Assembly (NCBI GenBank): GCA_963621975.1
Contig: CAVFGI010000017.1
Span: 1-41,393 of the forward strand
DNA length: 41,393 nt
Reading direction: 5' to 3'
Origin: UBA9732 sp963621975
Lineage (GTDB): Bacteria; Spirochaetota; Spirochaetia; Sphaerochaetales; Sphaerochaetaceae
The notes beneath the pieces were generated by a model. The model worked only from the letters and a program-made list of their open reading frames with translations. It searched no databases and was not told where the DNA came from. Of the stretch, positions 1 through 7,872 are shown piece after piece (the first letter of the stretch is position 1; each line of letters starts with the position of its first letter). Position numbers and translations under genes: made by a program.

Positions 1-282
1 GCTCTTCGTGACAAATACAACTTTGAATATGGAAGCGATATCAAGGTTGATGGAACAGTTGTAAATGACAAGTGTAAGGCCCTTGCAAAGAAAGTGAAGG
101 AGACGATTGACGAGAAATCTTCTTATGCAGATTGGTTGAATAATCAGAACGTCAGGAATAACCTCGAATTCGATATAAAATTATGCCTTGTGAAGGCGAA
201 ATATCCTCCACAGTATAGCTCGGAGGTTTTCAAACAAGTTATGCAGCAAGTGGAAAATTACGAAGAGCATGCAGTAGAGTGA
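1..282 (+). CDS. hsdR: Type I restriction enzyme R subunit, C-terminal end (partial)
   Basis: The reading frame is open from the first base of the window and stops at 280-282, so only the last 93 residues of a longer protein are visible. The tail, with a D-W segment followed by a run of charged residues and a K-YPP motif near the end, resembles the C-terminal helical region of HsdR, the ATP-dependent translocase/nuclease subunit of type I restriction-modification systems. The helicase and nuclease domains would lie upstream of the window and cannot be checked. A rhuM-like remnant just downstream fits, because rhuM genes often sit inside type I loci. No hsdM or hsdS is visible here. Identification is moderate because only the tail is seen. 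Confidence 0.55.
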   Translation, partial: ALRDKYNFEYGSDIKVDGTVVNDKCKALAKKVKETIDEKSSYADWLNNQNVRNNLEFDIKLCLVKAKYPPQYSSEVFKQVMQQVENYEEHAVE

Positions 283-336
283 TGTGTTGTCTTCTCTCTT
301 TGAGGATGTAATGAAAAGTAGTATTTCCCCAGTATC

Positions 337-606
337 TTCCAACTTGCTTAATTTCTTTGCTGGAAGCCATAAAAAACCCTTGTGTCCCAAACCCAACCAC
401 TATACCTTTTGCAAGAAGAGTACTGAACCCTTGATGACTTTTGGCTCAACAACGCCAACCAATATGGTTCTCCTCAAGAAATTAGCTGTATCCATCAACC
501 TTGAATCCAAGCATGTTAAATGCAGTTTTTTTGCGAAAACAAACCTTTTGAGAGAAAAAGCTTAAACCTTTTGAGAGCCTTTGAAAGATGTAGTATTGAA
601 ACATTT
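337..606. repeat. Long dispersed direct repeat, copy 1
   Basis: About 240 bases (337-576) match 7296-7534 with scattered substitutions and small indels, in the same orientation. A weaker match, around TAGTATT and AACATTT, follows after a gap up to ~606. Each copy ends in a short internal duplication of AAACCTTTTGAGA. Neither copy has an intact shared reading frame: the best minus-strand frame has a stop at the same place in both. It is therefore non-coding, or the scar of an old gene. Confidence 0.85.
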
Positions 607-673
607 GGAACCTAAAAGGGAATTGCTCAACAAAGTTTATGAGAAATAACTTGTTAGTTTTTTTCTGTGTTTG

Positions 674-882
674 CTACAAGTTTGTCAAAGTCGCTTTGAT
701 ATAGTTGGCCATGGGGATATGGCGACGTGCTTGCCTTGTGGCGTAATCAAGGTACATTGTGACGATTTTATTTAATTCTTGTATTTCGTTGACGGAGAAA
801 GAAGAGGTTAAATGAAAATCTTGTAGTCTACTAAAAAGAGTGTTAAAATCACAATATCTTGCTAAATATGGTTTGAGGTTTT
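674..882 (-). pseudogene. rhuM-family gene remnant
   Basis: On the minus strand this stretch encodes a fragment containing ELNKIVTMYLDYATRQA followed by R-H-I-P-M. This resembles the conserved C-terminal block of RhuM/virulence-associated proteins (typically L-N-R-I-V-x-M-Y-L-D-x-A followed by I-P-M). The frame is closed by a stop upstream (near 881) and again at 674-676, before the usual end of the family. There is no start codon or ribosome site, and the rest of the protein is missing. I read it as a decayed fragment of a rhuM gene from the type I restriction locus whose hsdR end lies at 1-282. The function of RhuM is not well established. Confidence 0.55.
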
Positions 883-973
883 ATGGAGAGGATTTCTCAA
901 GGTTGCTCATCATTCTTTCTAGTGTCTTGCAATATAAATAAACTAGATTCAGAATGGAGCATTAGTCCCTTTA

Positions 974-983
974 CCCCCCCCCC
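974..983 (+). promoter_or_regulatory. Poly-C tract (10 C) upstream of the surface lipoprotein
   Basis: Ten consecutive C residues lie 82 bases before the lipoprotein start in otherwise A/T-rich DNA. A possible promoter straddles the tract: TTTACC as a weak -35, partly formed by the Cs, and GATAAC as a weak -10, with about 15 bases between. Gain or loss of Cs would change that spacing. Homopolymer-driven promoter switching is known for surface-protein genes in other bacteria and is suspected for poly-G tracts upstream of Treponema tpr genes. Here it is inference. Confidence 0.45.
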
Positions 984-1065
984 GAAGCCAGATAACTTCT
1001 TGTACCTTAAATAAATACAAAAATTACTATCAAGTCTCAATGTGTATGCCAAAGGAGGTCTATGT

Positions 1066-4000
1066 ATGGCCAGAAGAACTCTTGTGTTTGTTGCTATTTT
1101 AGTTTCTATCCTATGTTTTGGACTTATTGTCTCCTGTGATGATTCAAAGGAAGTAAGTTATTCAACGCCTACTATTAAAGGAACAGTTTCTCTTCCAAGT
1201 GGAACAAGTGCCACTCTTGGTTCTATTTGGGTAAAGGTTGGAGAGACTGGACAAGTTGCTAAGACTGACTCCAATGGCTCATTTGTAATTAGCGGACTGG
1301 ATAAAGATTCTCAATACACCCTCTATTTTTCAGATACTCAACCAAGTTCTATCGTAACAAAGGCTCTTGGAGATGAAAATGAGGAAGACAATGGGATTGG
1401 GCTAAAACTTGATAAAATCAAAGCACAAACAGGTGAGGGGTTTGATACTGGCATAGTGAATCTTCTCTTCAATGGTACTGTGAAAGGCAATGTAAAGCTT
1501 AATGGTGCAGAAGAAGGTTCCAATTATGGCATTGATGTATATATTCCAGGAACATCATTTGTAGCCAAAACAGATGAAGAAGGCTCTTTTACCATTAAGG
1601 GTGTTCCACAAGGCGTTGGCTATACAATTAGGTACGAGAAGGCGGGCTATACAAGTTCGTTATCAACTGAATTTTCTCTTATTTCCACAAATCTTCTTGA
1701 TAAACCAGAAACTGTGTTAGAAAACATGGTTCTTTTCTCTGCTTATGGAGGGGTAAATGGAATTGCCAAGATGGATGAGCAAAGTAACCACTCGGGCATT
1801 ATCATTAATCTTGAAAGGACGGATGTTGTAGGTAGCTACACTGGTACTACAAACAGTACGGGTAATTTTTCATTTAGCAATATCACTCCAGGCACATATA
1901 GACTTAGCTTTTCCTATAACAATTACCTTCCTGTTGTGTCTCAAAATTTTGAGGTCTCAGCATCTAAGACCACAATACTTGAGGAAGAATATATACTTAT
2001 CAAAAATGCAGGAACAATCTCTGGTTCCGTATATACCCAGAATGAAACTCCTTTACAAGGGGTTTCCGTGCTGATAAGCAATGAAACTAATTCCTATGTT
2101 GCTGTAACAGATGCAAGTGGAACTTTCTCCAAGTTTGTCAAACCTGGAACTTATAATGTTTCCTATTCAATTGTAGGTTATGGTTCAGAAGAGAAAAAAG
2201 ATGTTGTGGTTCAAGCTAATGGAAAAACAGAACTTGGCGAAGTTGTTTTAATAAATAAATACGGAAAGGTTAGTGGGAAGACAAATTCTCCAAACGAGCA
2301 AGTCAGTGCTTCTCTTAACGGAGTTCCAAAGGCTGTCACAGTTTCTAGTGAGAGTGGACTCTATGAACTTTCTAATCTTGAAGCTGGAACATACACAATA
2401 ACTTTCTCAAAGGCTGGTTTTGTTTCATATTCAGTTTCTGACTGTGTTGTTGCAGCTGGAGCAAGTACAACGGTTGATGGCAGTGAGCTTACAGTTGCAT
2501 CTGGTATAGTAACTGGAAAGGTGGTGCTTTCAGGGGAGAAGGAATCTAAGGGTGCCACGGTAAGAATAACATCAACACATGATAGCAAAGTTACTTATGC
2601 CGATACCACAGCAATTGATGGAACTTTCATAATAAAGAATGTTGATAAGGGAGAATACACTCTTAGTGTTACTAAAGATGGATTTGTCTCGGATGTTGGA
2701 AAAATTGTAAATGTGAATCTTGGTGTAACAAACTACCTTGATACCATTACTCTTAAGAATGAAAAAGTTACTGTCATCGGTTCTGTTATTCTTCAGGATG
2801 CTGCCACATACGAAGGCATTATGGTTCTTCTTTCCAATAAGGTTGACGGAGGCAAAAGTTATACATCAACTACAGATGAAAAAGGACGTTATACTATAAG
2901 CGATGTTGTTCCTGGAATATATAGAATCATTGCATCAAAAGGTGGGTTTACTACAGAAACAACGGACTATTTCACAATAGAGTCGTCTGTAAACAAAAGC
3001 GTTGATTCAATGCTACTTTCAGTTGCAATTAGATCAATGGTTGGTAAAGTTACACTAGAAGAGTCAAGCGACAATGCCGGAGCACTTATAACAGCAACGA
3101 ATATTAGCAATCCACAAACAATATATTCTGCAATATCGAACTCCAGTGGGGACTTTACACTTGCCGGAATGGTTGCAGGAGAGTATATGGTGTCCATCAC
3201 AAAATCTGGCTACAGAACTGAGACGCTTTCTGCAATCAATGTCCTTAAGGATAATAAAAAAGATGTTGGTTCAATTAAGCTTAGCATTGCTCGTGGCTAT
3301 ATTGAAGGTTATGTAAAACTTGAAGGTAGAACAAATCACTCTGGTACAACTGTACTTCTTAGAAGTAGAGAAGAGACTACAACAACAGATGAACAAGGTT
3401 TCTATAGGTTCTATGTGCCGGCTAGCAACTATCCTAATGGATTATCATTTACCCATGAGGACTTTGAAGCAACTGAAGACAACAACACAATTACTGTCCT
3501 TGTAGACTCCACCTATGCATTAAGCAATATATCAGAAATGAAGGCTACAGCCGTTCCTCTTGTAAAGGGATATGTTGATGTCAAGGGAACAACAGACAAC
3601 AGCAATGTTATGGTTTCTATTGAAGGTACGGATTTTACTTACACAACAAGTGAAAACGGGTACTTTGAATTTAAGCACGTTCCAGTTGGAACTTACAAAC
3701 TCAAGCTTACAAGAGATAATACTCCTAACGTCTACGTCCCATTCAACGTTGTTGCTTCTTCTGAGATTGATTTGGGTAGTGTCTCCATGATTCCAAATTC
3801 AGCAACACTCACTGGGAAGGCAAGCCTTAAGAGTCTAAATAGTTACAAGGGCATAACTGTCACGGTCACATCCAATGATGGAAAAGAGGTTTTAACAACA
3901 ACCACAGATGAAGCAGGGTTCTTCTCTATTAGCAATGTTCTTTCGTCTGTTGACCATAACGTTAAATTCTCAAAAGAAGGATGGGATAGTCAGACTATAA

Positions 4001-6225
4001 CTGTTACTAATCTAACAGCTTTGGAAGAGCGAGACATCACAAAAGACAATGCAATAGAGCTTTTGGATACTACTGCACCAGTGCTTAAGAGTGTTGTCAT
4101 AAACAGTGGTGCTCCTACTGCTGCGGATAAAACTGTGACATTGCATCTTACAGTAAACGAAACGGGAAGTGGTGCCTATCAGATGCAGGTAGCAAATTCA
4201 AAAGACGCTTTTAATTATACAATTGCAAAACAGGATTATAAGGCTGATTTTGAATGGACTCTTGACAGTGGTAACGGCTCTAGAAGTGTATTTGTCCGTG
4301 TATTTGATACTTGTGGGAACGCTTCTGAGATAGTAAGTGCCACAGTTACACTTACCGACCAAAAGAGAGAAGTCAAAGGTGTTCTTAGTGGTGAAGATTT
4401 ACGTTGGACAATAGAGAATAGCCCATATCTTGTTACAGGCAATGTTTCTGTTGAGAGTTCAGATACTTTAGTTATTGACCCAGGCGTTGAAGTACAATTT
4501 GCTGGTGACTTTAGTATCCAAGTACTAGGAACTCTCTCTGCTGTAGGAACGGCCGATAAGAAAATCTATTTTAGAAGTGAAGATGACACATCTGAATGGT
4601 CAGGATTTAGTTTCAGAGGTAGTCCAATTGCATATTCTACTGAAAATTACCATTCAAGCCTAAAGGCAGGTAGCCATATCAGCAATGCAGTTATCACAAA
4701 CGTAAAGAAGGCTATAGCCGGAAGTGTGTTTGTTGACAATTCAGAGATAACGGCAAGTGGCTATGTTTTGACTTCTGATAACTATGTCAGTGGTAGTACT
4801 ACAATCTTCTCTAATAGCACATTAAACGGTTGTATAAACAATTATGACTCAGCTGTTTTGGAAGACAGTACTGCTATTTCTTCATCTGATATTAATGTAC
4901 GGGGTTCTTATAACAGCACAATTTCTTGCACAAATAACACAGTAAGAATAGACAAAATAGCTATTAATAATAATTTCAAAGCTAAAGAGGTATCTTTAAG
5001 GGGTGAGATTAGAGAAAACACCATAGAAGCAGAGGCAATTTATTTCTACTCAAATCGATACTCTTGGTCTTCTGACGGTTTTGTAACTGGTTCAAACAAT
5101 AAATATTATGCATCAAAGTACTATGTGAAAAATGGAACTGTTGAGCATTTCTCCTCATTTGATGGTGACAACTACATTATTGAGAATATTTCCAGTGTAA
5201 CTTCAACAGATAGCGATTCTTTAACCTTTGCAGACATGCGCTTCAACTATTGGGGAGGAAAAAATACAAATGAGTTGGAACAAATGGGAGGAACAAGGCA
5301 AAAATTATCATTTATTGAAGACTATTATTCAAACTTTAGTAAAGGAAAAGTTGTTGTTGACGGTTATGCAACAACTCCATTTGCTTGTGTTGGTTGTGAT
5401 GAAAATTTCATTGATTTCTCATTTACAGCAGATGTCAGAAAAGAAAAAGAGCTTACTGACAGTGGCTTTGTTAATAAAGAGACTATAATTAGCGATATAG
5501 TGTTGACCAACCTCTCTGGCAATGAGATTACAGGTTTTAGAGTTGCCTTTAGCTTGGATAAACTTAAAACTGCACAGTGGCATGCTTTAACAGAAACAAG
5601 TGTAACAATTAGTATTGAGGACACTGACTATGATGCTGATATTCTACTTATTCAAGTCAAGGATGAGGATGGTAAAGAGTCTGTTATAATAAGCCTCAAA
5701 TGCTATAAGTGGTACATCAACTTTGGAACTTATGATAGCTTAGCAATTGACTGGATATGTTTAGAAGAGAAAGATGGTAAGGCATTGCTCTTAAGTAAGT
5801 ATCTCTTATGTTACAAAGCGTATAATGATGTAAATACTGATGTTACATGGGAGACTTGTACTTTACGTACTTGGCTTAATGGAGAGTTCTATGATTCTTC
5901 ATTTACTGATACTGAAAAGGCTAAGATAGTACAAACTGAAGTTCTTAATAGAGACAATACTAGCTGTGGAACAAGCGGAGGAAACAATACACATGACAAG
6001 GTATTCCTCTTGAGCCTTGACGAGGTTAGGTCTTATTTTGCTAGAAATGCAGAGAGAATTGCATGTTATAGAAATCAAACTAATGGTCACGGTTGGTGGC
6101 TTCGCTCCCCTGGTAACTCTCAGGACAATGCAGCGGAGGTGGGCAACGATGGCTACGTCTACGACGGGGGCCTCACTGTAGACTGCCCCTATAGTGTTCG
6201 TCCCGTTTTATGGATCAATCTTTAA
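1066..6225 (+). CDS. Large surface lipoprotein with CarboxypepD/Cna-B-like repeats and C-terminal DUF6273-type domain; likely DGR target
   Basis: 1,719 residues. The ATG at 1066 is chosen because AAAGGAGG (1051-1058) sits 7 bases before it; the longer frame would start inside that ribosome site. The N-terminus is a lipoprotein signal (hydrophobic stretch, then L-I-V-S-C), so the protein is probably anchored at the cell surface or periplasm. About 11 repeats of ~85-95 residues follow to around residue 1000, each with a G-x-V start, a T-D-E-x-G-x-F turn and a G-x-Y-x-L strand, as in carboxypeptidase-regulatory/Cna-B beta-sandwiches. An Ig-like segment follows, then a stretch resembling a right-handed beta-helix (~1110-1450). 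The C-terminal ~170 residues (FGTY, TWETCTLRTWLNGEF, GWWLRSPG, SVRPVLWINL) match the DUF6273/FGE-like lectin fold. The last ~100 coding bases have markedly different codon use. Ligand unknown; adhesion is a guess. Confidence 0.8.
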   Translation: MARRTLVFVAILVSILCFGLIVSCDDSKEVSYSTPTIKGTVSLPSGTSATLGSIWVKVGETGQVAKTDSNGSFVISGLDKDSQYTLYFSDTQPSSIVTKALGDENEEDNGIGLKLDKIKAQTGEGFDTGIVNLLFNGTVKGNVKLNGAEEGSNYGIDVYIPGTSFVAKTDEEGSFTIKGVPQGVGYTIRYEKAGYTSSLSTEFSLISTNLLDKPETVLENMVLFSAYGGVNGIAKMDEQSNHSGIIINLERTDVVGSYTGTTNSTGNFSFSNITPGTYRLSFSYNNYLPVVSQNFEVSASKTTILEEEYILIKNAGTISGSVYTQNETPLQGVSVLISNETNSYVAVTDASGTFSKFVKPGTYNVSYSIVGYGSEEKKDVVVQANGKTELGEVVLINKYGKVSGKTNSPNEQVSASLNGVPKAVTVSSESGLYELSNLEAGTYTITFSKAGFVSYSVSDCVVAAGASTTVDGSELTVASGIVTGKVVLSGEKESKGATVRITSTHDSKVTYADTTAIDGTFIIKNVDKGEYTLSVTKDGFVSDVGKIVNVNLGVTNYLDTITLKNEKVTVIGSVILQDAATYEGIMVLLSNKVDGGKSYTSTTDEKGRYTISDVVPGIYRIIASKGGFTTETTDYFTIESSVNKSVDSMLLSVAIRSMVGKVTLEESSDNAGALITATNISNPQTIYSAISNSSGDFTLAGMVAGEYMVSITKSGYRTETLSAINVLKDNKKDVGSIKLSIARGYIEGYVKLEGRTNHSGTTVLLRSREETTTTDEQGFYRFYVPASNYPNGLSFTHEDFEATEDNNTITVLVDSTYALSNISEMKATAVPLVKGYVDVKGTTDNSNVMVSIEGTDFTYTTSENGYFEFKHVPVGTYKLKLTRDNTPNVYVPFNVVASSEIDLGSVSMIPNSATLTGKASLKSLNSYKGITVTVTSNDGKEVLTTTTDEAGFFSISNVLSSVDHNVKFSKEGWDSQTITVTNLTALEERDITKDNAIELLDTTAPVLKSVVINSGAPTAADKTVTLHLTVNETGSGAYQMQVANSKDAFNYTIAKQDYKADFEWTLDSGNGSRSVFVRVFDTCGNASEIVSATVTLTDQKREVKGVLSGEDLRWTIENSPYLVTGNVSVESSDTLVIDPGVEVQFAGDFSIQVLGTLSAVGTADKKIYFRSEDDTSEWSGFSFRGSPIAYSTENYHSSLKAGSHISNAVITNVKKAIAGSVFVDNSEITASGYVLTSDNYVSGSTTIFSNSTLNGCINNYDSAVLEDSTAISSSDINVRGSYNSTISCTNNTVRIDKIAINNNFKAKEVSLRGEIRENTIEAEAIYFYSNRYSWSSDGFVTGSNNKYYASKYYVKNGTVEHFSSFDGDNYIIENISSVTSTDSDSLTFADMRFNYWGGKNTNELEQMGGTRQKLSFIEDYYSNFSKGKVVVDGYATTPFACVGCDENFIDFSFTADVRKEKELTDSGFVNKETIISDIVLTNLSGNEITGFRVAFSLDKLKTAQWHALTETSVTISIEDTDYDADILLIQVKDEDGKESVIISLKCYKWYINFGTYDSLAIDWICLEEKDGKALLLSKYLLCYKAYNDVNTDVTWETCTLRTWLNGEFYDSSFTDTEKAKIVQTEVLNRDNTSCGTSGGNNTHDKVFLLSLDEVRSYFARNAERIACYRNQTNGHGWWLRSPGNSQDNAAEVGNDGYVYDGGLTVDCPYSVRPVLWINL
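6091..6222 (+). other. Putative DGR variable region (VR)
   Basis: The stretch encoding GWWLRSPG through SVRPVLWINL changes abruptly in composition: bases 6112-6186 are about 60% G+C in a gene that is otherwise clearly A/T-rich. It is loaded with NNC codons (AAC, GAC, GGC, AAC, GGC, TAC, TAC, GAC, GGC, CTC, GAC, TGC, CCC), whereas the rest of the gene prefers T- or A-ending codons. This is the pattern expected when AAC codons in a template are mutated at their adenines during mutagenic retrohoming. The position at the very 3' end of a lectin-fold gene, and the avd-like gene after it, agree. The template repeat is not in the window, so the call is unproven. Confidence 0.6.
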
Positions 6226-6236
6226 TCTTAAATCTT

Positions 6237-6249
6237 AGGGCAAAGCCCT
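6237..6249. other. Small hairpin just downstream of the putative VR
   Basis: AGGGC-AAA-GCCCT forms a 5-bp stem with a 3-base loop, starting 12 bases after the lipoprotein stop. DGR target genes commonly carry a short DNA hairpin or cruciform a few bases past the variable region that improves homing. No T-run follows, so it is not an obvious terminator. Confidence 0.4.
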
Positions 6250-6282
6250 TAATCTTAATCTACAAGGAGGATGAGAATTTGT

Positions 6283-6525
6283 ATGGCAAGTGATTTGACA
6301 GTGACACAGAAGAGTCCAAAGTATTTTCGTTTTTCTTTTGTTAATCGCTTGCATAATCTGGCGTTGGATATAATTGAAGACTTATATATGGCTAATTCAT
6401 ATTTTGTATCCAAAGATCGTCCTAACGAATTGGAAAAACGTTTGGCACTGCAGAGAGAAGCCTACACAAAGCTCAAGTTGCTTGGTTATGTGAGCTATTT
6501 AGCAATGGAGCAAGGGTGCATATAA
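6283..6525 (+). CDS. avd: DGR accessory variability determinant-like protein (Avd), C-terminally short
   Basis: 80 residues from ATG 6283; an ATG at 6271 directly abuts the AAGGAGG ribosome site (6264-6270), so the later start is preferred though its spacing is 12. The sequence contains SPKYFRFSFVNRLHNLALDI, then a basic helix and LAMEQGCI. These are hallmarks of the helical-bundle Avd proteins encoded beside DGR targets, which in known systems form a basic pentamer that binds the reverse transcriptase and template RNA. Typical Avd proteins run to roughly 110-130 residues. This one stops directly after QGCI, so the last helix is missing, and continuing in the other frames does not restore it. 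It lies 57 bases after the lipoprotein gene, probably co-transcribed. No reverse transcriptase follows. Confidence 0.65.
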   Translation: MASDLTVTQKSPKYFRFSFVNRLHNLALDIIEDLYMANSYFVSKDRPNELEKRLALQREAYTKLKLLGYVSYLAMEQGCI

Positions 6526-6557
6526 CGGATTGGTAACAAAAATTGAAAAAGGAGTTT

Positions 6558-6578
6558 AGAGGTTTTTGAAAAATCTCT
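6558..6578. repeat. AGAGG-T5-G-A5-TCTCT hairpin
   Basis: A near-perfect inverted repeat, AGAGG then TTTTT-G-AAAAA then TCTCT, in the gap between avd and the next gene. A similar hairpin occurs at 9129-9152 after tsaD. The rest of 6526-6660 holds no gene; I saw no template repeat of the upstream variable region there. Confidence 0.5.
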
Positions 6579-6660
6579 TTAGATATCTCATTTTGAATGT
6601 AGGTAAATTATTTAGTTAGGGACAGTGTTGAAGGAAACAATTTAATTGGAGGTAGATAAA

Positions 6661-7263
6661 ATGAACAAAATAAACGATTTTAAGAAAAGCTTTTGGTCTT
6701 ATTATTTGGAATTGGAACAACAATTTATAGAAACAAAGAGATATGTTGAGTTTTCTTCATGCAACAATAAGACCTATTCTATTGAATATCTGAAACTCTA
6801 TCAGGCAATTTGTAGTGAAATTGATGTTGTAGGAAAAGAAATTGCATCGGATGTTGTGCCGGGTTTTAAAGTAGATAAAAACACAAACATTAAAAAATGG
6901 GGATATAATTTTCAAAAAGTATTTGGTTCAATAAAAGATTCTGAAGTTTGTTTTTATGAACTTTATGATGTTAAACCTTTTAGTAATTGGGAATATGAAG
7001 AAGAAACCAGTAAGAAGGGTAATAAGTATCTTCGCATTGTTGGAAAAAAGAACCCTATAGTTTGGTGGCACAATTATAATACTGTTAAGCATCAACGAAT
7101 TGGCTTAGTGAGTGGTGAAAAGAATTTTTATCTTGCTAACCAAGAAAATGTAGTGTTGTCACTTGCAGCTCTCTTCTTACTTGAATGGACATATATGAAT
7201 TACATAAATATTAATGATGAAGATACTGCTCCGAGCCAACTTTTTTCAGTGAAAAACTCTTGA
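6661..7263 (+). CDS. Unrecognised protein with a WWxxYNxVKHxR motif
   Basis: 200 residues. The ATG at 6661 follows GGAGG (6648-6652) with 8 bases of spacing; an upstream TTG in frame lies inside that ribosome site. I do not recognise a named family. A conserved-looking segment, IVWWHNYNTVKHQR, sits near residues 140-155. It is followed by a hydrophobic helix (VVLSLAALFLLEW) that could be buried or membrane-associated. The body is mostly charged and probably helical. There is no signal peptide. The KHxR pattern is reminiscent of HEPN-type or abortive-infection proteins, but this is not strong enough to assign. It is the last gene before the second copy of the long direct repeat, so it belongs to the accessory segment. 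Confidence 0.7.
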   Translation: MNKINDFKKSFWSYYLELEQQFIETKRYVEFSSCNNKTYSIEYLKLYQAICSEIDVVGKEIASDVVPGFKVDKNTNIKKWGYNFQKVFGSIKDSEVCFYELYDVKPFSNWEYEEETSKKGNKYLRIVGKKNPIVWWHNYNTVKHQRIGLVSGEKNFYLANQENVVLSLAALFLLEWTYMNYININDEDTAPSQLFSVKNS

Positions 7264-7295
7264 TATTCCAGCTATCAAAAGGAAATACTTCTACA

Positions 7296-7597
7296 TTCCA
7301 ACTCGTTTAATTTCTTTGCTGAAAGCCATAAAAATGGCCTTGTACCAAACCCAACCACTATACCTTTTGCAAGAAGGGCACTGAACCCTTGTTGTCTTTT
7401 GGCTCAACAACGCCAACTAATATAGTTCTCCTCAAGAAATTAGCTTTATCCATCAACCATGAATCCAAGCATGTTAAATGCAGTTTTTTTGCGAAAACAA
7501 ACCTTTTGAGAGAAAAAGCTTAAACCTTTTGAGAAATTTTGGGAGGGGTGCTAAAATTTTTGGAGAAAGCGTAAAAAGTGTTAGTATTATAACATTT
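7296..7597. repeat. Long dispersed direct repeat, copy 2
   Basis: Direct-orientation partner of 337-606. The conserved core is 7296-7534, followed by a longer unmatched insert (7535-7580) and a weak match (TAGTATT, AACATTT). It ends only about 20 bases before the terminator of the tRNA-Thr gene, so it marks the right edge of the accessory segment. Confidence 0.85.
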
Positions 7598-7618
7598 TCA
7601 ACACAAGAACCCCATATA

Positions 7619-7671
7619 TAAAAAATGAGCCAATTTTTATTTTCTTGTATTATAAGAAATTAACTGGCTCA
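7619..7671 (-). terminator. Intrinsic terminator of the tRNA-Thr gene
   Basis: On the minus strand TGAGCCA and TGGCTCA (7665-7671 with 7626-7632) close a hairpin with an A/T-rich inner stem (TTTCTT with AAGAAA). It is followed by a run of six T (7620-7625 read in reverse). It lies 30 bases past the tRNA 3' end. Confidence 0.7.
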
Positions 7672-7701
7672 AAAACTTGTATCAAAACGGGTCTTTAGTA
7701 G

Positions 7702-7773
7702 AGCCAAAAAAGGGAATTGAACCCTTGACCTGCTCATTACGAGTGAGCTGCTCTACCCCTGAGCTATTTTGGC
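7702..7773 (-). tRNA. tRNA-Thr (anticodon CGT)
   Basis: The minus strand folds into a full cloverleaf: acceptor GCCAAAA with TTTTGGC, D-stem GCTC/GAGC, anticodon stem GCTCA/TGAGC with loop CTCGTAA, and T-arm AAGGG-TTCAATT-CCCTT. Anticodon CGT reads the threonine codon ACG. The CCA end is not encoded. The gene sits at the junction between the accessory segment (its 3' side) and the tsaD region. Confidence 0.93.
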
Positions 7774-7872
7774 GTGCAGTGTTAATGTATCTAATTTCAG
7801 AGGTTCTGTAAATAACCAAGCAAAATAGTTTGTGTAGTTGACTATTTAGGGTGGTGATTGTACCTTAAAGGC

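Noticed and set aside
284..565. Open frame of 93 codons after hsdR
   Set aside because: It coincides with copy 1 of the long direct repeat, has no ribosome site, and copy 2 does not keep the frame open.
6526..7263. Template repeat or reverse transcriptase downstream of avd
   Set aside because: No sequence resembling the variable region with AAC codons, and the following gene shows no YxDD or other reverse-transcriptase motifs.
7597..7773. tRNA-Thr as the integration site of a mobile island
   Set aside because: The tRNA keeps its own terminator on the accessory side, no duplicated tRNA end was found, and no integrase is present in the window.
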